Shown piece after piece: positions 18,473 through 27,342 of a stretch of DNA of 64,000 bases; within the stretch, counting starts at the first letter, position 1, and each line of letters opens with the position of its first letter. The stretch lies in NCBI RefSeq assembly GCF_945901735.1, contig NZ_CAMDLM010000009.1:1-64000 (forward strand). Direction: 5' to 3'. Both the position numbers and the translations under genes were made by a program. The DNA comes from Limnohabitans sp. Rim8 (GTDB lineage Bacteria; Pseudomonadota; Gammaproteobacteria; Burkholderiales; Burkholderiaceae_C). The notes beneath the pieces are model-generated. The model saw nothing but the letters and a program-made list of their open reading frames with translations, was not told where the DNA came from and ran no database searches.

Positions 18473-19432
18473 ATGAAATTCTTGATGGCATTCTTAATTT
18501 TGATGAGCCCAATTTTCGGGGCTTGGTCGCAAACCGACTTCCCCAACAAACCGATCACTTTGGTTGTGGCCACCCCGGCAGGGGGTGCAACAGACAAAAC
18601 CGTACGTTTGCTGGCCAAGCAGTTGCAACTCAAGTGGAAGAACGGTGTTGTGGTTGAAAACAGGGTCGGCGCTTCAGGCAATATTGCCTCAGCTTATGTG
18701 GCCAAAGCCAACCCTGACGGCTACACCTTGCTGGTGTCTGCCGGGCCATTTGGTATCAATCCCAGCCTGTTCAAAACCTTGCCTTTTGACACCAAAAAGG
18801 ACTTTGTACCCGTTGCACAGATTTCCAGCTTTGCCAGCGTGCTCCTGGTTCACGAATCCTTCCCAGCCAGATCATTGAATGACTTCATTGCCGCGGCTAA
18901 AAACCCCAAAGAACCGCTGGCCTATGCTTCAGCTGGCAGCGGAACCGCGCAACATCTGGGTGTGGAGCTGTTGAAAAGCAAACTCAAATTGAACCTCAAC
19001 CACATTCCCTATAAGGGCGGAGCACCCGCCATGAACGACTTGCTGGCGGGTCATGTCAAAGTCATGTTGGCAGGCATGGGCGATGCCAGCCCCCATCTGA
19101 ACTCGGGCAGGGTCGTGCCACTGGTCACCACAGGAAAGACCCGTTCGGCCTTGTTGCCCAACATCCCAACCCTGCAAGAGTTGGGAATTTTGGACTTTGA
19201 CGCTTCCGGCTGGTGCGGCTTGCACGCCCCCGCCGGAACACCTGCTGAATTGATCAACAAGATCAACCAAGATGTCATGGCCGCATTGGCCGATCCTGCC
19301 GTGCGTCAAGGCATGGCCGCCATGGATGTCGAGCCTCGGCCCACCACGGTTCCAGAGTTCAGGCAGTTCATGGACAGTCAGTTTGTCAAGTGGAAAGAGG
19401 CTGTCGAATTCTCTGGCGCCAAAGCAGATTGA
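18473..19432 (+). CDS. Tripartite tricarboxylate transporter (TctC/Bug) solute receptor
   Basis: Signal peptide; FPNKPITLVVATPAGGATDKTVRLLA, YASAGSGTAQHLGVELLK, HIPYKGGAPAMNDLLAGHV. Confidence 0.93.
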   Translation: MKFLMAFLILMSPIFGAWSQTDFPNKPITLVVATPAGGATDKTVRLLAKQLQLKWKNGVVVENRVGASGNIASAYVAKANPDGYTLLVSAGPFGINPSLFKTLPFDTKKDFVPVAQISSFASVLLVHESFPARSLNDFIAAAKNPKEPLAYASAGSGTAQHLGVELLKSKLKLNLNHIPYKGGAPAMNDLLAGHVKVMLAGMGDASPHLNSGRVVPLVTTGKTRSALLPNIPTLQELGILDFDASGWCGLHAPAGTPAELINKINQDVMAALADPAVRQGMAAMDVEPRPTTVPEFRQFMDSQFVKWKEAVEFSGAKAD

Positions 19433-19443
19433 GCCATTTGCCC

Positions 19444-20400
19444 ATGCCGTCTTTGGCCGTTTGCCCCACGGTTCGCCTTCAGGCAGGTCATTACGTTGCA
19501 GAAATTTCGCCCTCTGCTGGAGGGCGTCTGCTGTCTTTGACACACACACATGGAAGCGCGCCCATCGATTGCATCGTGCCTTGGCGCGGCGAAGAGCCGT
19601 TTCACACGCATGACTGGCCCAAAGCGGGCGCCTTTGTGATGCTGCCCTTTACCAACCGGTTAGCGCCTGCGCAGTTCATGTGGTGTGGCAAAGACATCAC
19701 ACTCGACAACGCGTCACCGACCCAGCAGGGATTGCATGGCTTTGGACATAGAAGTCCTTGGCAGCTGCTGCAGACCACAAACAGCACTGCAGAACTGCAA
19801 ATGGGGCACGCCGGTGCAGATGCCGAATGGCCGTGGTCATTTGAGGCCAACTTGACATACCAGCTCAGTGAGGAAGGGTTGCGGGTCCAAATTTCTGTCT
19901 GCAACACCGCCGCAGAGGCCATGCCCTTGAGCTTGGGTTGGCATCCTTTTTTGCCTTACGCAGCGGCAACGCCTAACCCAATTGATGTATGGCGCGTTCA
20001 CGCACAACGACAACATGTGATTGGATTAGACGGTTTAGGCCATGCTGAAGCTTCTATGACGCAAGGTCCAATGCAAACCTTTCCCTTGCCCGTAGAGCAA
20101 GCGGGCACCGTCGCCTTTGAGAATTACAGCGGCCAAATCAAGCTGCCATTGACCCGGGACTGGCAATTGACGCTGCGCAGCCAACATGCCCCACATTTGC
20201 TGATTCACACCCCATTGGGCTTCAATCATGTTTGCGTGGAGCCGATCACTGCTTTGCCGGGTGCATTGCGCAGCGCTGCGACTTCACACAAGCTGCTCAG
20301 CTTGTTGCCTGGCGAGAGCCGCTCCTTGGTTTGCAGCTTGGGCTTGGAGGATGCCTCTGACACGGGCATCAGAGCCGCTTCACAACCCGCCAGTTTTTGA
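19444..20400 (+). CDS. Aldose 1-epimerase family protein
   Basis: SPSAGGRLLSL, FTNRLAPAQFMW, QQGLHGFGHRSPWQ, LSLGWHPFLPY motifs. Confidence 0.85.
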   Translation: MPSLAVCPTVRLQAGHYVAEISPSAGGRLLSLTHTHGSAPIDCIVPWRGEEPFHTHDWPKAGAFVMLPFTNRLAPAQFMWCGKDITLDNASPTQQGLHGFGHRSPWQLLQTTNSTAELQMGHAGADAEWPWSFEANLTYQLSEEGLRVQISVCNTAAEAMPLSLGWHPFLPYAAATPNPIDVWRVHAQRQHVIGLDGLGHAEASMTQGPMQTFPLPVEQAGTVAFENYSGQIKLPLTRDWQLTLRSQHAPHLLIHTPLGFNHVCVEPITALPGALRSAATSHKLLSLLPGESRSLVCSLGLEDASDTGIRAASQPASF

Positions 20401-20591
20401 TTTGGCTTTGTACCGTGCTGGATCTCATGTCTTGAATGCGGCAGGAGTGGCTATGTTGCGCTGGCGTCGGAGGTGGTTGACGACGCGGGTGGACAACGGC
20501 AAAACCATCCACGCCCATCTCATGCTGTCCCTGGCGCAGGACAGGATGCTGAGTTGGAAGACACGCCCTTCAACGACCCCCAATCGAAACA

Positions 20592-20625
20592 CTGCTGGCC
20601 TTAGGCAAGCGCCTGAGGCCAGCAG
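20592..20625. terminator. Stem-loop between the convergent epimerase and phoD-like genes
   Basis: CTGCTGGCCTTAGGC-AAGC-GCCTGAGGCCAGCAG inverted repeat; weak T-tract. Confidence 0.45.
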
Positions 20626-20643
20626 CAAAACTTCAGCGATCGG

Positions 20644-22365
20644 TCATGAAGCAACTGCGGAATTCATGGTGACCGTTTTGCTCAAGGTGCTGGTGAAGGT
20701 GCGGTTGGTGATGGTGTTCACAAAGAACCATTCGCCCTTGGCTTCGTTGGCCGTGAACGTCATTTTCAGGTAGCCGCGCTGGGATGCATCCATCCACTTC
20801 AGATCGTCGATCACCCCTTCAAAAATGCCTTTGATTTCAGCGGGTTTGAGTGTGACCAAGTATTCCTCCAGCCCTGGTGAGCTCACCGAGCCGGTGGCAA
20901 ACTCTTCGCCTGCTTTGGTCCCGGCCGGCAGACCACCAGGGATTCCACCTTTCAAGGTCAGATGGCTGTGCCAAGCGTTGTGCGTGTCACCCGCCAGCAC
21001 CACCAGGTTCTTTTTCAACTGCAAAGCTGTAGAAAGCAAGATCTCACGTGTCACTGGATAACCATCCCAAGCGTCCAAGTTGTAGCCCACTTTGGGGTTC
21101 TTGGTTGTGTCCATCAGGTCTGTTTGAGCAGGGTCGCGCAAGCTTGCTGGCGTGTTCTTGGCCACAATGTAATCGGTCACTGCTTTGTTGCCCGCAGCTT
21201 GGGCAGCGGCGGATGTGTCGGTGCTGTTCAACGCAGCCAACGTCGAGGCAGGGAACTCCATGCGTGCCATCAAAACTTGCTGACCCAGCACTTGCCAAGT
21301 GGCTGTGCTGGTCGCCATTTGGGTGGTCAGCCAGTCCATTTGGTCTTTGCCAAGCAATTGACGTGTGGGTGAAGTGATGGCGTTGAAAGCCGCGCCTTGA
21401 GCTGCGGCTCCCTTGAGTCCGAGCAAGTCAGTGATGGCGACCTGCTGATCGCGGCCAATCAAGCGGGTGTCCAGCATGTGCAAGCTGACCAACTTGCCAA
21501 AGTCGAAACTGCGGTAGATCTTGGCCCTGTCAGAACCTGTGCGGATCGGCATCCATTCGTGGTAAGCCTGTAATCCTGCTGCGCGGCGTGCGGCCCATGA
21601 GCCTTCAGTTGCAGGTGTGTGGTTTTCAGCGCCATCTTTGTAGGCGTCGTTGGCGGTCTCATGGTCGTCCCACACCGCGATCATCGGTTTGAGGGCATGC
21701 AGGTTCTTGCTGTCTGGGTCGCTCTTGTATTGGGCGTGGCGGAGGCGGTAATCGGACAACGTCAAAATTTCATTGGCTGGTGCAGAAACTCGTCCCAAGG
21801 TGGCCGCTGTGGTGGAGGCATAACCTGTGGCGGCGTATTCGTAGATGTAGTCGCCCAGGTGCAATGCGTATTCGGCATCGCTGTTGGCGACTTCGGAATA
21901 AACGTTGAAAAAGCCGGCAGGGTAATTGCTGCAGCTCATCACGGCCAATTTGAGGCTGGTGGCGGTGGTGGGCAAAGTGCGGGTGCGGCCAACGGGGGAC
22001 GTGGCCGTGCCGCTGACAAATCGGTAGAAATAGCTGGTGCCCGCCAACAGGCCAGTGGCATCGACTTTGGCCGTAAAACCTGTGTCGGACTTGGCTTCGA
22101 CAGTGCCTTGGGACACGATTTGTGTGAATGCCGCATCGAGGGCCACTTGGTACTGCAAGGCTACTGGGCTGTCATAACCGGGATACTTGGCGTGGGTCCA
22201 GAGGATCACTTGGGTTGCCAAGGGGTCGCCACTGGCCACACCGTAAAGGAACTCAGGCTGAGTCGAAGATCCGCCGCAAGCGGACAGGCTGGCACCTGCA
22301 GTCACGGCGGCAGAGACGCTGGCCACTTTGATGATGAACTCACGGCGGGAAGGGGTGTGCGACAT
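20644..22365 (-). CDS. phoD: PhoD-like alkaline phosphatase, Tat-exported
   Basis: SRREFIIKV Tat motif, PEFLYGVASGDPLATQVILWTHA, LHLGDYIYEY, WDDHETANDAYKDGAENH, LAGDTHNAWH. Confidence 0.93.
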   Translation of the reverse strand: MSHTPSRREFIIKVASVSAAVTAGASLSACGGSSTQPEFLYGVASGDPLATQVILWTHAKYPGYDSPVALQYQVALDAAFTQIVSQGTVEAKSDTGFTAKVDATGLLAGTSYFYRFVSGTATSPVGRTRTLPTTATSLKLAVMSCSNYPAGFFNVYSEVANSDAEYALHLGDYIYEYAATGYASTTAATLGRVSAPANEILTLSDYRLRHAQYKSDPDSKNLHALKPMIAVWDDHETANDAYKDGAENHTPATEGSWAARRAAGLQAYHEWMPIRTGSDRAKIYRSFDFGKLVSLHMLDTRLIGRDQQVAITDLLGLKGAAAQGAAFNAITSPTRQLLGKDQMDWLTTQMATSTATWQVLGQQVLMARMEFPASTLAALNSTDTSAAAQAAGNKAVTDYIVAKNTPASLRDPAQTDLMDTTKNPKVGYNLDAWDGYPVTREILLSTALQLKKNLVVLAGDTHNAWHSHLTLKGGIPGGLPAGTKAGEEFATGSVSSPGLEEYLVTLKPAEIKGIFEGVIDDLKWMDASQRGYLKMTFTANEAKGEWFFVNTITNRTFTSTLSKTVTMNSAVAS

Positions 22366-22570
22366 GCGCGGCTCCAGTGGCGTTGTTGAAAAAGTGACAA
22401 TAGTCACTTTGACAGTGCTCAGTGAACCTTTCATGACAGGCCGCATGTACCGCCGCGGTCTTGGCTGAAGTGGGCCGAGGCTTGCCACACCATGAAAGCC
22501 GGATTTTCACATCGTGTCTGAATTTAAGGTGTAAATTTGCGAAAAACGCAAACCCGCTTGAAGAGGACCC

Positions 22571-23923
22571 GTGCGCATGCAAGCTACCCATCTGGCATCC
22601 CACCGATTTGGTTATTCGCAGCCCCAACTGCAAACCCTCGGACATGATCCAAGGTCTTGGGTCTTGGCGCAGTTTGAGCACCCCGCCTCGTTTGACCCAG
22701 AAGGTCTGGTCGGCAGTGCGAAAGCTTGGCAAATCACGCGCGATGTATTGCAAGCCGCACTCAATCCAACGACCCCACCCAACACCAACCCTTCCCAAGA
22801 CCCCTTGGGTCCTATGACCCCGGCGCGGCAGGTGCTTCGCCAAACCAATCTCCTTGGGCTTGGCAAACGCTGGCAACACATGACGCAGACGACGACGCCT
22901 GTGGCAGAACGCTGGGTGCAGTTTTGGGCCAATCATTTTTGTGTGGCCGCGACCAAAGGAAGCACCTTGGCATTGGTCTGGCCGCACGAATACGAAGCCA
23001 TTCGCCCGCATGCATTCGGCCCTTACAAATCGCTTTTGCGCGCTGCCATCGTGCACCCCGCCATGCTGCTCTATTTGGACAATGCGCAATCGATGGGCCC
23101 GCAATCCACGGCAGGGCGCCGACGCGACCGGGGTCTGAACGAAAACCTGGCCCGCGAATTGCTCGAGCTGCACACCTTGGGGGTGAAGGCGGGCTATACC
23201 CAAGACGATGTGACCCAAACAGCCAAATTGTTAACCGGTTGGACTGTGGGCCCCAATACCGCGGGTGTGACGCGGTTCATGGACAACCTGCACCAACCGG
23301 GCAAAAAAATCATCTTGGGCAACACCTACCCCGAAGGCCCTCAAGCGCTGGATCTGCTGCTCACCGACTTGGCCAGGCATCCTGCATGCGCTGACTTCAT
23401 GGCCAGCAAGCTTTGTCGTCACTTTGTCACCGATGCGCCGCCGGCAGCGCTGGTCCAAGCCGTTGCTGCGCAATTTAGCCGCACCGATGGCGATCTCAAA
23501 GCCGTGGCTGTGGCTTTGTTTAGCCATGATTTGGCGTGGCAAGAAGATCTCCCTCCCAAATTCAAGCGGCCCGAAGAGTGCCTGATCTCGGCCCATCGCC
23601 TGATGCAAAAGAAAGTCACCAACGTGGAAAATTCTGCGTATTGGGTGCAAACCATGGGGCAAGCCATGGCGCGTGCGCCTTCACCCCAGGGCTGGCCCGA
23701 TCTGAGCGCGGATTGGCTGTCGCCTGATGCGGTCATCAAACGGATTCAGTGGGCTGAGCGGTATGGCGAGTTGTACGGCAAAGACATCGATGCGAGAGAC
23801 TTGATGCAACAAGCTTTCGGCCCCAACTTGAGCTCCAGCACCGCGCAAACCATCGCCCGTGCAGAAAGTGGTGCACAAGCGCTGGCGTTTGCATTGGCCA
23901 GCCCAGAATTGATGCGGAGATAA
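22571..23923 (+). CDS. DUF1800 family protein
   Basis: RFGYS..., ERWVQFWANHFCVA, NENLARELLELHTLGVKAGYTQDDV motif typical of DUF1800. Confidence 0.9.
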   Translation: MRMQATHLASHRFGYSQPQLQTLGHDPRSWVLAQFEHPASFDPEGLVGSAKAWQITRDVLQAALNPTTPPNTNPSQDPLGPMTPARQVLRQTNLLGLGKRWQHMTQTTTPVAERWVQFWANHFCVAATKGSTLALVWPHEYEAIRPHAFGPYKSLLRAAIVHPAMLLYLDNAQSMGPQSTAGRRRDRGLNENLARELLELHTLGVKAGYTQDDVTQTAKLLTGWTVGPNTAGVTRFMDNLHQPGKKIILGNTYPEGPQALDLLLTDLARHPACADFMASKLCRHFVTDAPPAALVQAVAAQFSRTDGDLKAVAVALFSHDLAWQEDLPPKFKRPEECLISAHRLMQKKVTNVENSAYWVQTMGQAMARAPSPQGWPDLSADWLSPDAVIKRIQWAERYGELYGKDIDARDLMQQAFGPNLSSSTAQTIARAESGAQALAFALASPELMRR

Positions 23924-23927
23924 GTCC

Positions 23928-25091
23928 ATGGCCCGTCCAACATTTTCGCGCCGCGCGCACCTGCAACAACTGGCCCTGGGGGCTGGACTCGCAGCAACGG
24001 GCCTGCTGCCTGCGCGTCTCGCTTTGGCTGCCCAAGCGGAGAACAATCTGTCCGAGCAGCGCTTGGTGGTGGTGCTGCTCAGGGGCGCTTTGGACGGCTT
24101 GTCTGCTGTGCCAGCAATGGGCGACCCCGCTTGGGCAGCCTTGCGCGGTGGTGCAGAAACACCCACTGCGGTGCCATTGGACAGCACCTTTGGCATGCAC
24201 CCCGGCTTGGCGCAATTGCACCGTTGGTATCTCAACAAAGAATTGGCCGTTGTGCATGCTGTGGCCAGCCCTTACCGTGAACGGTCGCACTTCGATGCCC
24301 AGCAGCAACTTGAAAGTGGCGGCGAGCGGCCCTTTGTGCTCAGCACCGGTTGGTTGGCGCGCGCCCTGCAAGCCACGCAGCATTCTGCGGTGGCCATGAC
24401 ACCCGCCATGCCCTTGGCTCTGCGTGGCGCTGACCGCGCCAATACCTGGACGCCCAGCCGCAGGCCCCACAAATCGCAAGACACGCTCGACCGCATCGCC
24501 GCCATGTACGCCGACGATGTTCCTCTGGCAAGCGCCTTGGCCCAAGCCATGGCGCAGCAAGACAAGTTCATGGGTGCAGAACCTTCAACGGGTGCAGGTT
24601 TAACCGCTTTGGCCAAACAAGCAGGGGCCTTTTTGTCCGCCCCTCGTGGCCCGCGCGTCGCTTGGCTCGAAGTGGGTGGATGGGACACACACAGCCAACA
24701 AACAGCGCGACTGGGCCGGTTGCTGCCTGCGTTGGACGAAGCGCTGGCGGTTTTGCGTGAATCGCTCTCGGTGCATTGGGCCACCACCACGGTCTTGGTG
24801 ATGACTGAATTTGGCCGTTCCGCCGCCATGAACGGCAGCCAAGGCACTGACCATGGCACAGCAGGTGTGGCGTTTGTCGCGGGTGGCCAGGTTGCCGGTG
24901 GCCAAGTCCTCACCGATTGGCCGGGACTGGGACGCCACCAATTGCTGGACGGTCGGGACTTGCGGCCAACGCTGGACATACGCTCCCTCATCATGCCGAT
25001 TGTGCAAAGGCAATTTCAGTTGAGCACGGGTGCGATGAACACGGTGCTTCCCAGTGCAACTCAGCCCCTCGACAATTTGTGGCGGGTCTGA
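23928..25091 (+). CDS. DUF1501 family protein, Tat-exported
   Basis: SRRAHLQQLALGAGLAA Tat-like signal; VVLLRGALDGLSAV, VGGWDTHSQQ, VMTEFGRSAAMNGSQGTDHGTAG. Confidence 0.92.
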   Translation: MARPTFSRRAHLQQLALGAGLAATGLLPARLALAAQAENNLSEQRLVVVLLRGALDGLSAVPAMGDPAWAALRGGAETPTAVPLDSTFGMHPGLAQLHRWYLNKELAVVHAVASPYRERSHFDAQQQLESGGERPFVLSTGWLARALQATQHSAVAMTPAMPLALRGADRANTWTPSRRPHKSQDTLDRIAAMYADDVPLASALAQAMAQQDKFMGAEPSTGAGLTALAKQAGAFLSAPRGPRVAWLEVGGWDTHSQQTARLGRLLPALDEALAVLRESLSVHWATTTVLVMTEFGRSAAMNGSQGTDHGTAGVAFVAGGQVAGGQVLTDWPGLGRHQLLDGRDLRPTLDIRSLIMPIVQRQFQLSTGAMNTVLPSATQPLDNLWRV

Positions 25092-25252
25092 TTTTTTTTT
25101 GGATCGGGTGGCCTGTCGTTATTTTTAGAGTTTGAAGAAGGCTGTTGGGCAGATGCTGGCGTTTTGTGGCAATGGCGATCAGCACGCAAGTGAAGGCTGC
25201 GCTCCATAATGCGTCTTGACCGCGTTCCCGTTCAGGAGTGTCATCAAACGTC

Positions 25253-26266
25253 TTAGGGGCGTCTCGGTGCGCACGAACCTCCGATGACAAGGTTCCATTC
25301 CAGAATAACGCGTCTCGGTTCACGCCAAGATGGATCCACAATCCGATCTAGCATGAGCTGCACGGCGACCTCTGCGCTGCGGTGATAGTCGTAAAACAGA
25401 GCGGTAACTGGGGGATAAATCAGCTCCAAGGTCTCCTCTGTGCCGATGCCAATGATCGAGAAGTCGCGCGGAACATCCATCCCTTTGTTGCGCACCACGT
25501 GCAGCGCTCCCGACAACATCTGCGTACCCAGAGCTATCAGAGCTGTCGGAGGTAACGCTAACTCAAGCATTCGGGTCATGGTGTCCCGCGATGATTCGAG
25601 CCATGAATCTGGCATGAAAACCAGGCCGGGATCGTATGCCAATCCTGCATCATCCAAAGCCGCGCGATAGCCACGCAACTTTTCGCGTCCCGGCGCGAGG
25701 TTGGCACCCGATACGAAGAGAGCAATACGTCTGTGACCAAGCGTCAGCAGGTAATCCATCGCTTGCCTCGTGCCTGCGGCGTGGTTCATGAGCACACTGT
25801 CGAAATCAGCACCCAAGTCTCTTTCCACGACAACCACTGGAAGAGGTGTCTGACTGAATGGACAGTCCTTCGGATCAGGATATTCGAAGCTGGGAGAAGC
25901 AATGATTCCTTCAAGCCTTCGATTTTCATAGAAGGCGACGAGCTCGCGGTCTCGCACCGGTTTGTCGGACGTTCCAACAAGCAGCGAGTAGCCGGCTTCG
26001 CGGGTCAGGCGCTCCACCTCGCTCAAATGGGCGGCAGGCACCGGATTCGCAAAGTTGGGGAGCATATAGCCAATCGCCTTGCTGCGACCCGTACGCAGAT
26101 GTCGCGCTGTGAAATCAGGTTCATACCCAAGCGCATCAACGGCACATAAAACACGCTTGCGCAGGTCCTCGCTCGAATAACCGCTGTCGTTGAGTACCCG
26201 CGAAACACTGCCGATCGAAACACCGGCGGCGGCAGCGACATCACGCACTGAAATGCGACCGCTCAT
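25253..26266 (-). CDS. LacI-family transcriptional regulator
   Basis: ISVRDVAAAAGVSIGSVSRVLNDSGYSSEDLRKRV HTH and ligand-binding domain. Confidence 0.95.
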   Translation of the reverse strand: MSGRISVRDVAAAAGVSIGSVSRVLNDSGYSSEDLRKRVLCAVDALGYEPDFTARHLRTGRSKAIGYMLPNFANPVPAAHLSEVERLTREAGYSLLVGTSDKPVRDRELVAFYENRRLEGIIASPSFEYPDPKDCPFSQTPLPVVVVERDLGADFDSVLMNHAAGTRQAMDYLLTLGHRRIALFVSGANLAPGREKLRGYRAALDDAGLAYDPGLVFMPDSWLESSRDTMTRMLELALPPTALIALGTQMLSGALHVVRNKGMDVPRDFSIIGIGTEETLELIYPPVTALFYDYHRSAEVAVQLMLDRIVDPSWREPRRVILEWNLVIGGSCAPRRP

Positions 26267-26382
26267 GGTTTACGAGTATGAAAACGTTCCACAGGATTGC
26301 CTCTTTGACTTGATATGACTAGACTGAATTTCGATGTAAAAACGATTTCATATTTTCAACTTTTTATCACCAGGAGACAAGC

Positions 26383-27342
26383 ATGATAAGAATCCTCTTT
26401 GCAGCTATCGCCCTCGCGGCTTCCGTGCTGCAACTCGCTCAGGCTCAAGAGTGGCCGAGTCGTCCGGTGACTTTCCTTCAACCCTACGGTCCAGGTACAA
26501 ACCTCGACGCCATCACGCGCTACCTCGCTGGCGTTATGGGGCCCCAGTGGAAGCAGCCGATCGTGGTGGAGCACAAGGCTGGCGCGAATGGGGTGATCGG
26601 CACAGAGCAAGTGGCACGCTCGTCTGGCGATGGCTACACATGGCTCTTCACCGGGCCAGGTCACTTCACCAACGAAGTTCTGATGGGTAAGGTGCCTTTT
26701 GACCAAAAGGACTTCAAGCCCGTAGCGCGGCTCGCAAGCGTGATGCTGGTCCTGGTCGTACCCGCCGATTCGCCCTTCAAGTCAGTGTCAGACATCATCG
26801 ATGCCGCGAAGAAAAGTCCGGGCAAGGTCAGTTATGCCTCGGCTGGAAGCGGCAGCGCTCAACATCTTTCTGCCGCAGCTTTTCAGCACGCGAGTGGCGC
26901 ACAGTTTCTTCACGTACCCTACAAGACGCAAGCTGCCGCTTTGACGGATACTTTGAGCGGTCAGGTCAGCTTCTCATTTTCGGCACTCGCGACTGCAAAG
27001 GCACAACTTGCCTCGGGGCGTATCCGTGCAATTGCCGTGACCGGACCGCGCCGCTCACAGTCGCTCCCCGAACTGCCTACAGTTGCCGAATCGGGTGTGC
27101 CTGGCTACGCGTTCTTCTCATTCAATGCCGTGTTCGTGCCTGCCGCGACGCCTGACGAGGTGATACGCAAGTTCTCTGACGCATTGGGCACAGCGATCCG
27201 CGCGCCTCAATTTGCCGACATGGCCAAGTCTCAGGGCTTTGAGAGCGATTACGCAGACGTACAGGCATGGGGTGCGGCCGTACCTTTAGAGCGAAAGAAA
27301 TGGCAAGACCTGATTCGAGTCAGTGGCGCAAAGAATGAATAA
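26383..27342 (+). CDS. TctC/Bug solute receptor
   Basis: Signal peptide; EWPSRPVTFLQPYGPGTNLDAITRYLA, YASAGSGSAQHLSAAAF, HVPYKTQAAALTDTLSGQV. Confidence 0.92.
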   Translation: MIRILFAAIALAASVLQLAQAQEWPSRPVTFLQPYGPGTNLDAITRYLAGVMGPQWKQPIVVEHKAGANGVIGTEQVARSSGDGYTWLFTGPGHFTNEVLMGKVPFDQKDFKPVARLASVMLVLVVPADSPFKSVSDIIDAAKKSPGKVSYASAGSGSAQHLSAAAFQHASGAQFLHVPYKTQAAALTDTLSGQVSFSFSALATAKAQLASGRIRAIAVTGPRRSQSLPELPTVAESGVPGYAFFSFNAVFVPAATPDEVIRKFSDALGTAIRAPQFADMAKSQGFESDYADVQAWGAAVPLERKKWQDLIRVSGAKNE

